Position numbers and translations under genes: made by a program. This document shows, piece by piece, positions 1 to 12,400 of a stretch of 64,000 bases of DNA (position 1 is its first letter; every line of letters begins with the position of its first letter). Origin of the DNA: Aphelocoma coerulescens (lineage: Eukaryota > Chordata > Aves > Passeriformes > Corvidae); assembly GCF_041296385.1 (NCBI RefSeq), contig NC_091017.1, positions 15,370,001 to 15,434,000 on the forward strand, in the 5' to 3' direction. Under the pieces are notes generated by a model. The model had not been told where the DNA came from, did not search any database, and worked only from the letters and a program-made list of their open reading frames with translations.

Positions 1-3000
1 GCTGCAGATGTGCAAGGGGGCAAACTGGGGGAAGCAATGGCAATTAAAGAGCATATGGTCAGAAATAAATCTGTACAGTAGTGCCAGTCCATATTAATCA
101 CAAGATTAGAATAACAGCGTATCTGTACAAGTAGCATGCTAAATCTCCTATTACATTTACTAGCCTTCATATATCTGGATCTGCATGTTTATCAGGGTGT
201 CTTATATGATATACTATATGAAGTGAGAGAGGATTTATGGTATGTTTTGTGTAAATGGGCCTGATAAAAACCAAAAAAAAAAGGGCTGGTAAAACATTAA
301 CATCTGGAAAGACGTATGTCACTGGAACAGCACACACCAAAGAGTTTGAAAGAACAATGGAATTAAAGCTTTATCTTAGCAGAACTGTAATGTACCAAGC
401 TTTGCACACATCTGGGTAAAAATGTAGTCCGTTTTCATCTCAAATTTGGCTCTGTAAGGAGGCTTCATGCCATAGCATTGTCATGATGTTGCTTTGAGAT
501 CTTGGGGGTTTGTTAGTGGGATTTATTGTAGAAATAACTTCATGCTTTTTTTTGAATGGGTTGGTTTTGCTCTGGATTTTGCTCCTTGGAGGGAGTGAGG
601 AACAAGCAGAACTAAACCAGGGGAGGTTTTCAGCATACATGAGTTTTATCAACCAAAACAACACTTTTAACAGGTCTCCTTCTATTACTTGTGTTCTGCA
701 AGGAGTGAGTGGGAAGGGCACTGATGACACTAACCATAGTATGACCTTTGTAGCCTGGTCTCTGTTAGAAGTGCATGGTCTGGATTGGGAACTGGTTCTC
801 CATATTCAAGCGTGAAATGTAAATTTTGGGAAGTTGTAACACTGTCTTAGAACTTAAGGTTTTGGAAAAACCTTTCCAAAATGGCTGTTCTTCCATCACC
901 CAGGATGGTGCAGGTCTCTGAAATTAAACCAGTGTGACACTCTACTGTAAAAATTAAGCACTTAAGTATCCATAATAAAATATATGGGACTTTCCCTATC
1001 AGCACTTCCACAAAGCTGTAATGTTGCTGTAACCTGGGTGTCCCAGAGATAACTCATGAAAAGGGATAATTCCCTTTGCAGAAGGGTGGTGTCCCCTGGG
1101 AGGCAGGTGGGTACCAGGGATACTGGGTTGGGAGTAGCAGTTCTGTATGTTGCACCTGTCACAAACTGTTGGGTGTTACTTAGCCTCAAGTTTGAACCAA
1201 AGGAAAACCCTGCTCTAGAAGAGAAGCTCTTTTAGGCTACCAGATTTCCCCTGTGATTCTAGGGATTTTTTTTTTTAAAGGATAAAAAGTTTCCCTTACC
1301 CCATTGGTAGTGGCTTCAAAGGAAAGACCATCACAAGCCATAAAAGGAGATGCTCTGCATTAACTCTGAGACCTAGTCTTGTATTCCGCTGTCAGATACC
1401 TGCCCTTAAATACCTTGGCTCTCTTCACCTGGGTTGTATTTTTTGTCTTCATCACCTGCCCTTCAGAGTTCTGAGCAAGCCTCTGCATTTTTCATTTGCA
1501 GAAATAGCATTATCTGGAAGGAAATACAATGAATACCCAAAATATTATCAGAAGTACAGGGTGTCCTTGTCGCTGGCAATATTCACACCCCATTTATAAG
1601 TTTGTCTCAGTGTGGCTGCACATGCCAGGGCTGGTTTATGCAGGATAGGAACAGGGCTGCTTCAGGAGCACTCAGAATTCTAGTGAGGAGTCTGATGGAG
1701 ACACACTACATCCAACAGGAAAGATAATAGAATTGCTTTTTTAAAATCAGCTCCCAAAATAGAGAACTTTTTGACTTGATATTTCAATAGATATGGAATT
1801 GTTTATCAGCTTTGCAATTCACACAGTCTCATGAATCCCTCAGACAAGAAATACCACAGCAGTGCCTCTGTCTGTGTTTGCTCCTGCTCTGCCACTGCTC
1901 TCCATGTTTACCTCTACCCTTATTAAGCAGCTATGGTAAGAGAAGAAATGAAAATTTCTCCTGCTCAGTTGAGCACCTCAGGTTGTTTACGGTCTTATGC
2001 CAAATTTTTGAGTAAAAAGGGGATGCAGCTTTCCTTGAAGGAAATATTTTTAAAGTTTTGCTGGTAAAAGCACCTGCAGAAAACTTCTCAGATATTCTGA
2101 CAGCCAATTCTCTTGAGTTGCATCAAAATGTTTCTGTAAAAATGATAACTGAGGGTGAACATGCTGCATGCTTGAGGCTGTGTTGTGATGTTGACAGGTT
2201 TGAGTACAAGCAGAATAACTTACGAGGGCTGAGCTTCTCAAGCACTACTAAATTCCTCAAAATGGAAAGCAGCTATTGCACTGATGAAGCTTTCTTAGGT
2301 GGACAGGAACTTTCTGCTGGTCAGCATCTCATTTTTCATGCCAAGTCTTCTGTTCTTTCCTGTTTCCTCCCCAGCACATGATATGTGTGCAGCAGCATTC
2401 CTAGATTTACTGTTTTGCATATGAATGAGGAAGCAGCTGCTGATGCTGTGATGATGCATGCAATCTAAGGCTGCCAGGTTTTTATTCTGGTCTATAGGGG
2501 TTTTCTGTGGCTTCTACTGGGAAGCTTATTGGGCCTGGTCAGAGTTTTAGGATGGACTGGGGACGCAGCTAAAATACAGTTAATGGGATGTCTACGTACT
2601 CAAGGACTTGCAAACGCTTAAAATGAACCATCCAAGGTTCTGATGTGGGTGGGAGGGATTTTTTTTTTCTGCATGACTGACTTCATAGAAATGTTTCTGA
2701 TGAGTTTCTTTTTTTGTGATAGTTTCTGAACAAAAGTTCCTTTAAGATTATAGTGTTGGTACAGTGGCTAGAGCCAAAGAGATGGGTTTCCTTTATGACT
2801 CATTTTTTGTGGCAGAATGCACAAAAATTGGTCTTGATTAAGATAATACTATTTTATTAATCAGCAGACTATGAATAAAAAACTCATATTTCTCCCTTTC
2901 TTTGTTCTTTTCATACTTTTTTGAGCTGAACATTGCTACTGAGTAAGTGCAATTCAGCCTAGTTATGGTCCCTGTGCCTGTGCTGGGCACTCTGCCTTGT

Positions 3001-4690
3001 AGTTGTTCTCTCCAGGCTGAACTCTGCCTCAGTATGGGTGGAACTCCCCCAAAAATGTCTTTTCTTCAGTATTTGCGAAATGTGGGAGATTTCTGCAGTG
3101 GAGAGCATTAATCAGAGCTATGAAGAGGAGTTTGGGGCTTCATCTCCATGGGTCTGTCAAATGGAGTTAATTTAGGGGGAAGCTGAAAAAGGACTCTACA
3201 TGCTGCAGGAAGCAGCAGAATAAGAGAGAGATGCAAAAGTTCTGTGATTATTTTCAATAAATTACAAATATTTTTCTTTTACAAAAACAATTTGCACACA
3301 AATGCGAATAGAAGTTCATATTTAAATAGCTAAAAAGGTCACTTGTAGCCAGAGCATTGATCTGTCTGCTTGTTTCTCTAGATGTAAGTGGAATAACCTC
3401 TGAGTTGCTGTATTTAACTGGAATTCTGTGTTCCTGTCTAAGCCTTAAGCAATATCCAGACCTCTTTTGGTTGCACAGTCTCCTCTTCAGTACCTGTTTA
3501 TTCACCTCAGCTGATAGTCTCCATTTCTTGTCAGCTTTCTCATATTGAGTGTAGCTCTTAAACTGCTGACATAGAAGGTGGGCTTCCTCTCCTCTCCCCA
3601 GCTTTCTCTGCAGAAGTGTCATTTGCTTTGCGTGAGATTTGAGTGTTTTAACTTAATACATCCCTATGCAAGAGTAGAGTGATCTTTAAGCCTGATGTGC
3701 CAGACTTGATGTTAGAGAAAAAGAAATTTCCTTTGCCTCTTGGGTTGTCTGAATTGATTGGTGGATGAGTACTTAAAATTTGCTTACTGCTGGTCATACA
3801 TCAGGCTAATGATTTTTGTTATCCACACAGAAAATACAAAAACATGGGTCAAATTAGAAAACCTAAGAGTTTTCTGACAGTCCAAATCCCACTGAATTAA
3901 TGTGAGGGTACATTCTGTCTCAGTCTTAACCTGAAGAAATTGTTCTGTGGGTGAACAGCCTTTTAACCTGCATGAACCCTGTGTTCCGTCCTCCAGTGGC
4001 TCAGAATGCCTGCAGTAGTGGTGCGGAGCCACATCCCAAGAGTAGGACACATTTGTGGTATATCTTCCTTAGGAGTGGGGTGGAAATCTGTATTTTTTAT
4101 ATTGACACTTAAAAAATATGGATTCTTATAAGGAGTGGTATGAACAGCTGAAGCAGGAGGACTGAGCAGTATCTTGACGTACAAGCTGCTGTTTCAAGGT
4201 GAGAGCATGTTTGCTCATGAGGTCAGATCCAGTAGCAGTGCTCTGGCCACTCGTACCTTCCTCCTGGCTCTGTTGTCAACAAATATTTAGGAACAACCGG
4301 ACACTTCTCTGCAATTGCAATGGAATTAGTGCAGAAGAACTCTTCTGAGATGTATGAAAAGAATTTTAGCTTATTCTGAAGCAACTGCCCTTCACGTTAA
4401 ATTCTCCATCCCCCTGAGCAGCAAAGAAACTGTCAGTCTCATATCAGGCAGGACTAATGTCTTGTTCCATAAATCCATGCTTGATGTTGATCTTGTACTT
4501 AAATACATTGCTGAAGTCGGTGGCATTTGGATAAGACCAGCAAAGAATTGTCAGTACAGAAGAAAAATGGAGTGATGGTTCTTGTTGCAGTGTTAGAAGT
4601 ACTGTGTTAGTTCCACTGATAACCACGAAAAATCAATGAATGCTCTATAATGGGACATGTTAAACCCCAAGCAATGCAAAACCCATTACA
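1..4690. other. Unique non-coding sequence, no gene recognised
   Basis: No exon, RNA gene or transposon could be recognised here. The longest open frames are about 100-120 codons (for example 3254-3622 on the minus strand). They overlap open frames on the other strand, carry no family motif and lack a convincing splice context, so I read them as chance. The stretch is AT-rich with short T and A runs and few CpGs, as expected for intergenic or intronic vertebrate DNA. A short stretch near 3008-3020 resembles a piece of CR1 but is too short to call. Confidence 0.6.
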
Positions 4691-4806
4691 ATTAAGAAAC
4701 AAAGCAAAAAACAAAACAAGACCAAAAAAAACCACCTCAAAGCCAAAATAGACCAAACCCAACAATATTAAAAACAAAAACCCAACACCAAAACAATAAA
4801 CCAACC
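4691..4806 (+). repeat. C/A-rich low-complexity tract
   Basis: About 115 bases are built almost only from A and C on the plus strand, with a handful of G and T. Short words such as CAAAA, CCAAC and AAAC recur without a fixed period. This is low-complexity sequence, not a clean microsatellite. The hydrophobic open frame read across it on the minus strand (rich in Phe, Leu, Val and Gly) is a by-product of the G/T composition and is not a gene. Confidence 0.8.
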
Positions 4807-7800
4807 TGTGGCAGGTTTCATCAGTACCCATTTTCCAGAAGGATGAGTTGAAACACAGAAAAGGTCAGCAATCTGCCGTTACCTTGTGAATCAGAACAAC
4901 TCAACATGCAACCCAGAAGCCTGTCTTTGGGTTCTTTTACTTGAGGAGGAAGACAGCTTGCTCAGAAGGAAGGTGTCTGGCTTCCTGCTCAGAAGGAAAT
5001 TAAATTAGCATGGCGGTATATGCTTTGTACAGCTGCTGTGTAATATGCTTTGTGAAATGCAGACATCCAGAGCAAGGATACAGATGCTCCACTACTTGCA
5101 GAAGTTAATGACAATTATCCCAGTCTTTGATGGCAAACGAAGTCGTGAGGCTCTCATTTCCACAATCCATCATGCCACCGGAGGCTTACTGCGGGATACT
5201 TCATGACGGGATGGTGAGAAAAATATACAAACTCATATGCTGCTGTTGCAAATCAATTCTGCAGCAAAGTGGAAATAACTCTTGTACCAATGAGCAGCGA
5301 GGCCTATGAAAAAATACCTACTTTCTGAATTTTCAACTTGCAGATAACAGGAGAAGCCATCAATCATGTTAGAGAGCTCCCATTCCAGCGATGTTGTTTT
5401 AAAGACGCGCCAGATGAAATCGGACAAGACCAGAATATGCAAAGCCCCCCGTCCTTTTTTTTCATCTTGTTCCTTTCTAGGGAGTTGAGCATGAGAAAGG
5501 ACCTTTTTCTATTTTCTTTTCCTACTATTTTTAAAACAAACTTGTATCTTGGCAAAAGCATGTATATTGGTTAAGTTTGCTGTCAAAATGACTAATTCAT
5601 TGTTTCACAAATGGCTATTAAACATACATTAATGAGATACTCCCTTTCTTTTGGCAAACAGAGATTCCGTGGCGTGTCTCTTTCCTTGGCACCCCAAGCT
5701 GGCTAAAAGCATGCACAGCTCAATCTCACCCCATCACAGGGTGTCCCAAACTGTGCTCCAGCTGAAGAGAAGCACATAGCTGGGACGTTTTAACTGTCCA
5801 TATTTCACTGTGTAAATTCAGAAGCATTTCATCATCCCTTCAAACCTTCTATTATTCCTTTTCTATCTGCCTTTTTAGGTGTGTTTGAAGCATATCCTGG
5901 GCCACAAGAAAAAGGCTCCAATGTATCCCATACCAAACACACTCAGACAAACATGTATTCCCTGTTGTCTTGCAAAAAAAATATTATTATCTCATGGTAG
6001 CAGATAAAACCTGAAACCTACTAGTCATGCTCTCAGCATCCCTTGAAATCCACCTGTATTGCCAAAGTGAATAAAAAGAAACAGGACATCATGCACTGGG
6101 ATACTGTTTCATTTTGTTATTGGCAGAGATGCAAAATACTCTGAGATAGAAAGAGTGTCAGCCAGAGGAAGTTACACTTTCCTCTTTAATATAAATATAA
6201 ATTAAGTCAAATTGCAGGACAAGAAAGCCTAAGGCATTTTGCAGCCATTAATTTGGTGGGTTTGAAAAATACCTGAGCTGTAGTGTCTTGATCAAGATAA
6301 CATAAGGCTCAAGCTTGAAGTGATTCTCAAATAGGCCACAGAGAACCTGGCCTGTTGCTGTGTCTCTCCACAGACCCTGCAAAAAGTTAAGGTAGGTATG
6401 CAGTTCACTCCATCCTGGTGGTGTGCTGTGCTGGTGGGGGCTACTTGAGCAATATGCTTTCTGTATCCAAAGGGGTTACCGGGACATACTAACAACCATT
6501 GGCCAATCCTGTTCATAATTAGCCATGAATTAAATTAGATTTTTGGAAATGCAGCAAAATCTGCGTGTTGAGGAGTGTGAGTCAACCTCTGTGTTGGAAT
6601 TGTAGTAGGAAATCCTAGGATATTACTTCTTATCTTGATCTGACATGGCCAAAAGAGGCTGCTAACACAAAGCGCCAAAGCATGTCTGTTTTTTGATCTC
6701 ATTGGGTAGAGCAGTTTGTATGTTGCCATGTGTGAGGTGTAAGGATGTATCCTGGTAATTTCTCAGCACTGCTTTCCTGTCTTCTTCTCCATTCCATCAC
6801 TGCCAGTGGTCTTTTCTGTTTCCAGTAGCTGTCATTAATTCAGCCTTTGTGTCAGCAGTCTAAAAAAGGATCAACTTCACACGCTTTGTTGCGTGGCACT
6901 GCTAAGAATAGTGTCTGCTAGTAAACTCAGGTTTAGCTACAGCAGGAACTGATGGATACTTTCTTAAATTGGTTCTTCTTAGAGAGGTTTGGCCAGCTGA
7001 AAACACACATGCTCACATGCCTGCTCTTCTAGGCTTTCAGCGTGTTCCAAGTGTCTGCAAACTGGACAAGTGATCAATAGCTATGGAGCTGGTTTTCTAG
7101 AAGCTCCAATCAGTTAATGAACAATATGAAAGCCAAAGAACAGCTCTGTATTTCCAGTGGGTTTTTCTGCTGGCACTTCATATGACCTTCTCTGGTTAGT
7201 GCAAGAGGCAAGTTCAAATACATCAGGAAATGGAGTAATACCAAATACAGCTGTCAGATGAAACTCTCTGTCCAATTGATGAAATTTTAATTTACTTTGC
7301 TCTTGTCCTTTCCAAATGGTTACCTTTCAGTTTTCCCTACACTGGGATTCTGTAGATGTTCATTTTCTGAGAAAAATGTATTTGTTCTCTAAAGGGTACC
7401 ACAGTGTGTTTTCTTCTGGCAACAGGCTGATGAAAACAATAAATTATTCAATCCAAGAATATCTAAAACTATGACTCACTGCTGGTTCCTATTTTTTAGG
7501 TCTTGTTTTCATTAACGTCTACATTAATAGTCCAAATGTGCAGTTAGATTGAAATGTCCTGTGAAATTGCCCTGCTTTCCTCAAATTGGGAATGCCTCGG
7601 CCTCTAGAAACTGTTGTGGGATATTTTTCCTCATTCTGTGAAATAAAATATGGTCTGCATTTGACAAGAAAAGATAAATCTGTAGCCACTGGTTGCCACC
7701 CCTCCCTCCAAAATAAAAAACACTGCAGTTACAGCCACAGCAAGGGTAGGAATTGCTATTAAAGAAAGCATCAAAATGACCTTCTCCCAACTGTTTCACT

Positions 7801-9001
7801 TTCTCTCCTTCACCTCTTTCATAATGAAAGCCAAGAAATAAGTCCAGGGAACCCATGCACCAAGTACGCTCCTGAGTAATTTTAGCTTTCTCATTTCTAA
7901 GGGAAGACTAACACTGCAGGTTACCACCGTCACAATAAATTTGTTTTCACCTTGCATAAATGAGGCAGTGTAAAATATTGCTTCTTTGTGTGTTGAAATC
8001 AAACACTGTGGTAGATGAAAACACATATCCATTGTACTGATGAAACTCTTCTGAGCTGCGCAGAGAGTCAAAGTCTCCAAGCTGTGTTCAAAGGAGAAAC
8101 CTTCAATCCTGTATGTAAGCCCATTTATTTCAAAATTATCTTTGGAGATGGTAAATGGGCATTTGAGATGCAAATTCTGGGTTTGTAACTCCATGGTATG
8201 TGGCCAAAAAGTAAACTAATAGCATCTGACCAATATATTTAAGATACTTTGCAGAGACTTTAAGGCATCTTGATGTGTTTAAAATGGGGCAGCCCCAGGG
8301 ACCTTTGCCAGGGCCAGTGGCAGAGGCCCTGGTGGCAGAGGGCTCCCATCTGCTCTTAAATCTTTGTGTGCATTTTAGCTTGTGGGTAGTAAAACTCAGC
8401 ATAAAGCACAACCCGGGTGGTAGCAGTTGTGGCTCCTGCAAAGGGCTGTTGCTTCAAACTTATCTTCCCAACGTGACCTGTGAACACTAATCTACATTGT
8501 TGTGCTTTTCCCAGGTAATGAAGGACTTTGAGGCTTGGTTGGCTTTTGTTTTGGCGTTTTTTTGTTTAAAAACCTTCTAATAGTGAGGTTTCCAAGAGGC
8601 ATTTTCCATGCTCCCAGGAGGATCAATGAGCCATGGCAGGTGCTCACCGCAGAATGCGTGTGCCAGGCCCTGAACAAAGGCTTCTGCTGCTCACAGTTAA
8701 TTAGTCAGTGATTGGGTCCCCAGGGACCAGGATTTCTGCCATCTCACCTGGCATCCTATTGCCTTACACACTGAGCTTGTGGGCTTGTGTCCTTAGCATC
8801 AATAATATTTTGAATTTAGGGCATTTCAAGATTCAAAGATCACATTTAATGTGACAGCTGCCATCAGCCCCAACTGATGGTTTCAAAGATTCCTAAGATG
8901 TTGTTTGGTTTCTTTCACTTCCAGCTTTTTCTTTTAGTGTTTTGACTACGTTTTTTCTATGTGAGTTTGGGTTTGGTGTTTTTATTGTTTTAGTTTGGTA
9001 A
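4807..9001. other. Unique non-coding sequence, no gene recognised
   Basis: No gene or transposon is recognised. A short imperfect duplication (GCTCAGAAGGAA twice, about 28 bases apart) lies near 4958-4999. The longest open frame is 132 codons on the minus strand at 7796-8194. Its peptide has no motif I recognise and its composition is not distinctive. The remainder is AT-rich single-copy-looking sequence. Confidence 0.6.
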
Positions 9002-9450
9002 AATCATAGAAACAAATAGGGCTGCAAGGAGATGAGGCAACCAAATTGCCAGACCCAAGTCAGACCCTTACAGGTGTCTGCCCAACCCATTGTACGGGAC
9101 TGTCTGTGATGGCAGCTTGTCCTTGTTTCCTATTGGAAACCTTTTGCTCATATCTGAGATGAGTTGTTCTTGCTGCAGCCTAACCCTGTTGGGTTTGATC
9201 CCATTAACAATGCCTACTGGAGCAGGTGATTCCTTTCACCTTTACAAAAGCATTTTTCTGCTGTTAGACTTTTCTCTTTCCCTCATTCCCTTTAGGCTAA
9301 AACAACCCAATGGCTTCACTCTCAATAGATGGATTTAGTAAATTTGCACCATCCTGGCTGTTTTCAGGGTTTTCAGTTCTTTCACATCCATCTTTTGATG
9401 CATGTGAAAGGCATTACTGTATACTAAGAGGAGCACTAATAGGTGATGTA
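9002..9450 (-). mobile_element. Ancient CR1 LINE 3' part, antisense
   Basis: Read on the minus strand this is the decayed 3' part of an old CR1 non-LTR retrotransposon. On the plus strand it opens with the reversed CR1 tail (ATCATAGAAACAAATAGGGC at about 9003), which corresponds to the widespread reverse-complement CR1 end of reptile and bird genomes. It continues with the expected order of landmarks: ACAGGTGTCTGCCCAACCC near 9069, a CTTGCTGCAG block near 9168, and TTTAGGCTAAAACAACCCAA near 9291, the reversed 'glycine-leucine-phenylalanine-serine' region of the RT C-terminal part. Indels and substitutions are frequent, no frame is open through it, and it cannot encode protein. The left limit is fairly sure. 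The right limit is approximate, since similarity fades after about 9400. Identification is from memory of the family, not from an alignment. Confidence 0.75.
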
Positions 9451-12400
9451 GAATTTAAGGAACTTCCTCATGGGATGGTGTAAACTAAATGAAGATGTCC
9501 CTGCACGACAATTTACTATTTTGCAGCGGGAACCAACTAGAGACCATCAAACAGTACTAGACATTTGTCAACATATTTTGGGTTCATCTGTTTGTTTTGC
9601 CTTGGAGAGATTTGGGCTATTTTGTGCTCAGCCTTCCACAGAGGGTCTGTTCTGGCTAAAGACATGCTGAGGGCTAGTGCAGACACCCATTTCATGTTAA
9701 GACCAGGAGGGTACTTGGAGCTGCTCCTTCATGGATAGGAGAAAAGAGGGCTAAACATCTTTAAGCTTTCAGGTTTGGGCTTTCCCCATGCTTGTTAACA
9801 AAACACATGTGGGTGACCCCCAAATTCATCCTTAGCATCTCCTTTAGTTGTGGAGTTTACACGAAGACAACAGATTCTTCCTTGTGTTTGATCTTGTGTG
9901 TGCTGCAGACGCTTCCTGGGAGTCTTGTTATACCCTATTTTTTTTTTCTGGGCTGTGTGTTTCTTATCTCTCCTCAGCCACGATTGTGTTCTTTTCCAAC
10001 ACAGCTAAACATGGAAACATTTCCGTATATTTAGGGGGTCCTGGGAATTTTCCTTTCAGATTTGCGAAAACAGCAATCTGACAAGCTGCTTCTTGGCATG
10101 ACACAACGTGTTAATCTATGTCATTTTCAGACTGCTTTGTTCATAGTCAATTTGTTAAATTCTTTGTGAGAACAGACATGTTCCCCACTGAGCAATCGGC
10201 ACAGCTGCAGCGAGAGCCAGTGACCAAACAGAGCCCACTGTGCACTCTGTGTTCAGAGCTGGGATGTGAAGTCAGGCTTGGGGCAGCATCCTCAGCAGAA
10301 GACACAACTGATTTGGGGTCATCTTGGCACCCAGGTTTTGATGGTGATGCCAGTTATCTTGTAAAAGGGAGAAAAGAATGGTGCTTTTAGACTAGATGGA
10401 CTAGATTTGCAGTGTAGCCCCCAAAAGAATGAGTAAAACATGGCTGGTGAAAAGAGGTCAAACGGTGTTACTTAGCAAAAAAAAAATAGAGAGGGAGAAA
10501 TTGAGTCATAGGTCTAACTTAACCCTGGCATGTACAAACATGTCCCTATAGAGTATCCCTTATGGTGGTAGTATTATAAGATCCCCAAAAATATTAAGAA
10601 AAAAAACCCCTAAAACTTATCACTTGATCTTTCTCAGTTTTATTAGCCTCCAAATTTTAACTCTTCTGTCGCTGAAAATCAGGTCTCTTCAAAATACCCC
10701 AGGCTGCATATCAACCACTTGTGTAAATGTTGGGGGAAGCAAGAGGGATTAAGCCCTTTGTGTTTACCCCTGGGTTTATGGAAGGCTTTTCAAAGGCCAT
10801 TGATATGAAAATGCCACTTGACAAAGAGCCTGTGGACACCTCACAATTTGTGCATCCCCTCACATTTCTGTGAAAGATTAGGAGGAACACACCACTGCAA
10901 ATTCCTTTACAGGCTGGACATGTTGTCCAACTTACTCCTGTGACTCTTATTAATCTAGTCCTGTACTCGGATGCCTATTTATGTGTAAGAAATTTAAAAT
11001 TGTTTATTTTTTCCTGTCTTAGAAGCCTTGTCCTCTTGCAGGAATCTGAAGAGTCTTTTTGTCCAGCTGTTAGGCTCTGGGTCTACAAGATAAAGAGAGC
11101 CCTTTTTACTGAAGGGCTAGATGGTCACTATCCAATGCAGGGCTGGATTTTGGGGGAACAGCTTTCCCTATACTCCTGTTGGTTGCAGTAGTGGCAGTCT
11201 CTGTGATTTGGAGATAAACATGGGCAGTGCTCTCTCAGTGTGTCTATCAGTAAGATCCACAGCTAACAGAGTCCTGGAGAAACAGGCTGTCTGGACAAAT
11301 ATTAGTGTTTAAGGGGATGTTTAGACATCTCACATCAGAGGGTTTAATTTCAGCTTGTCAGCTGTTTCTCTACAACCTTTTTTATGTTCAGGAAGACTGG
11401 TTGACCATTAGGTGACCTGTAAGACACTTTTTTTCCCCTTAAACTTCATTGGGCCACCGTATGAGCATATTGCCACCAGTTTTATAAAGCTGGTTCTTTC
11501 AACAGGAAAAGATTAAGACAAGGTGTAAAGTGTGTGGAGCACGGAAGTAAATACTGATTGAATGAATAAGGAAGGAGGAGCAGAACACTTAATAATTTCA
11601 ACAGCAACCATTTTAATCCACTCTGTCTCAAGCCACATCCTCCATCTGGAAAAAAAACAGCCTGGCTGTGCTATATTATGTCCCACTTGGCCTTGAGGGG
11701 CCTCCAACTCTCCCTTTTGAGTGGGACTGGCTCTCTGTAAGGTGGTATTCAAAGATCAGAATGACAAAGCTCATCTGTCATTTATTTCCCAGTGTGGCCA
11801 CAGGGAGCTTGATAGAGCTGAGAGATAGATAGGTTTTTACACCTCTCCAAGGGTAACATGGTCTCCTTCACAGCCTGCGTCCATTGAGAGCCCACTGTAT
11901 TTTTCTGAAGCATTTGGTGAGATTCAGTGACCCAGAGTAGCTACTGGCTGTGGGGGGAAGGGATACAGCCTGTCTGACATACAGGTCCTGCAGCATGAAA
12001 TCACTCCATCTCACTGCAGAATTTTGATATCTAAAGCCTGCCCAGCACTGTAATGACTCACATACGTGTTGTTTGGTCCAAACATTCCTGGCAAGCTATC
12101 TGCATCTTCTATAAGCTAAAAATTGAAAGCTGGTTTCCCTTAGTGGAGACAGCGTTGAGTAAACAGCTGTCAGCCAGTGCCCTAGTCACAACTGCATTCT
12201 TGAGAAAGCCAGCTGCAAATAAGTGCATACTCATTTGATAATAAGCACAAGAATGCACTGAGATTACCTGGCCTTTCTTGTCTTTTGTTCTTTTTTCCCC
12301 TCTCTGTGGCTGGGGGGAGAACGGGGAGTTTGTTATAAAAAGGTCAAACACATAACTTTGCAGCTTTCAGCCATCTCTATTCTTTTCTTTTGCAATTCTT

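Noticed and set aside
2980..3040. CTCCAGGCTGAACTCTGCCTCAG, resembling the reversed CR1 RT C-terminal region
   Set aside because: Only about 20 bases match and the flanks do not follow the CR1 order, unlike the pieces at 9.0 and 40.9 kb.
3254..3622. 122-codon Lys/Arg-rich open frame on the minus strand
   Set aside because: There is no known family, a plus-strand frame overlaps, and no convincing acceptor or donor sites bound it.
4607..4831. Hydrophobic, membrane-like open frame on the minus strand
   Set aside because: It is the direct product of the C/A-rich low-complexity tract (G/T on the minus strand). The Phe/Leu/Val run comes from composition, not from a gene.
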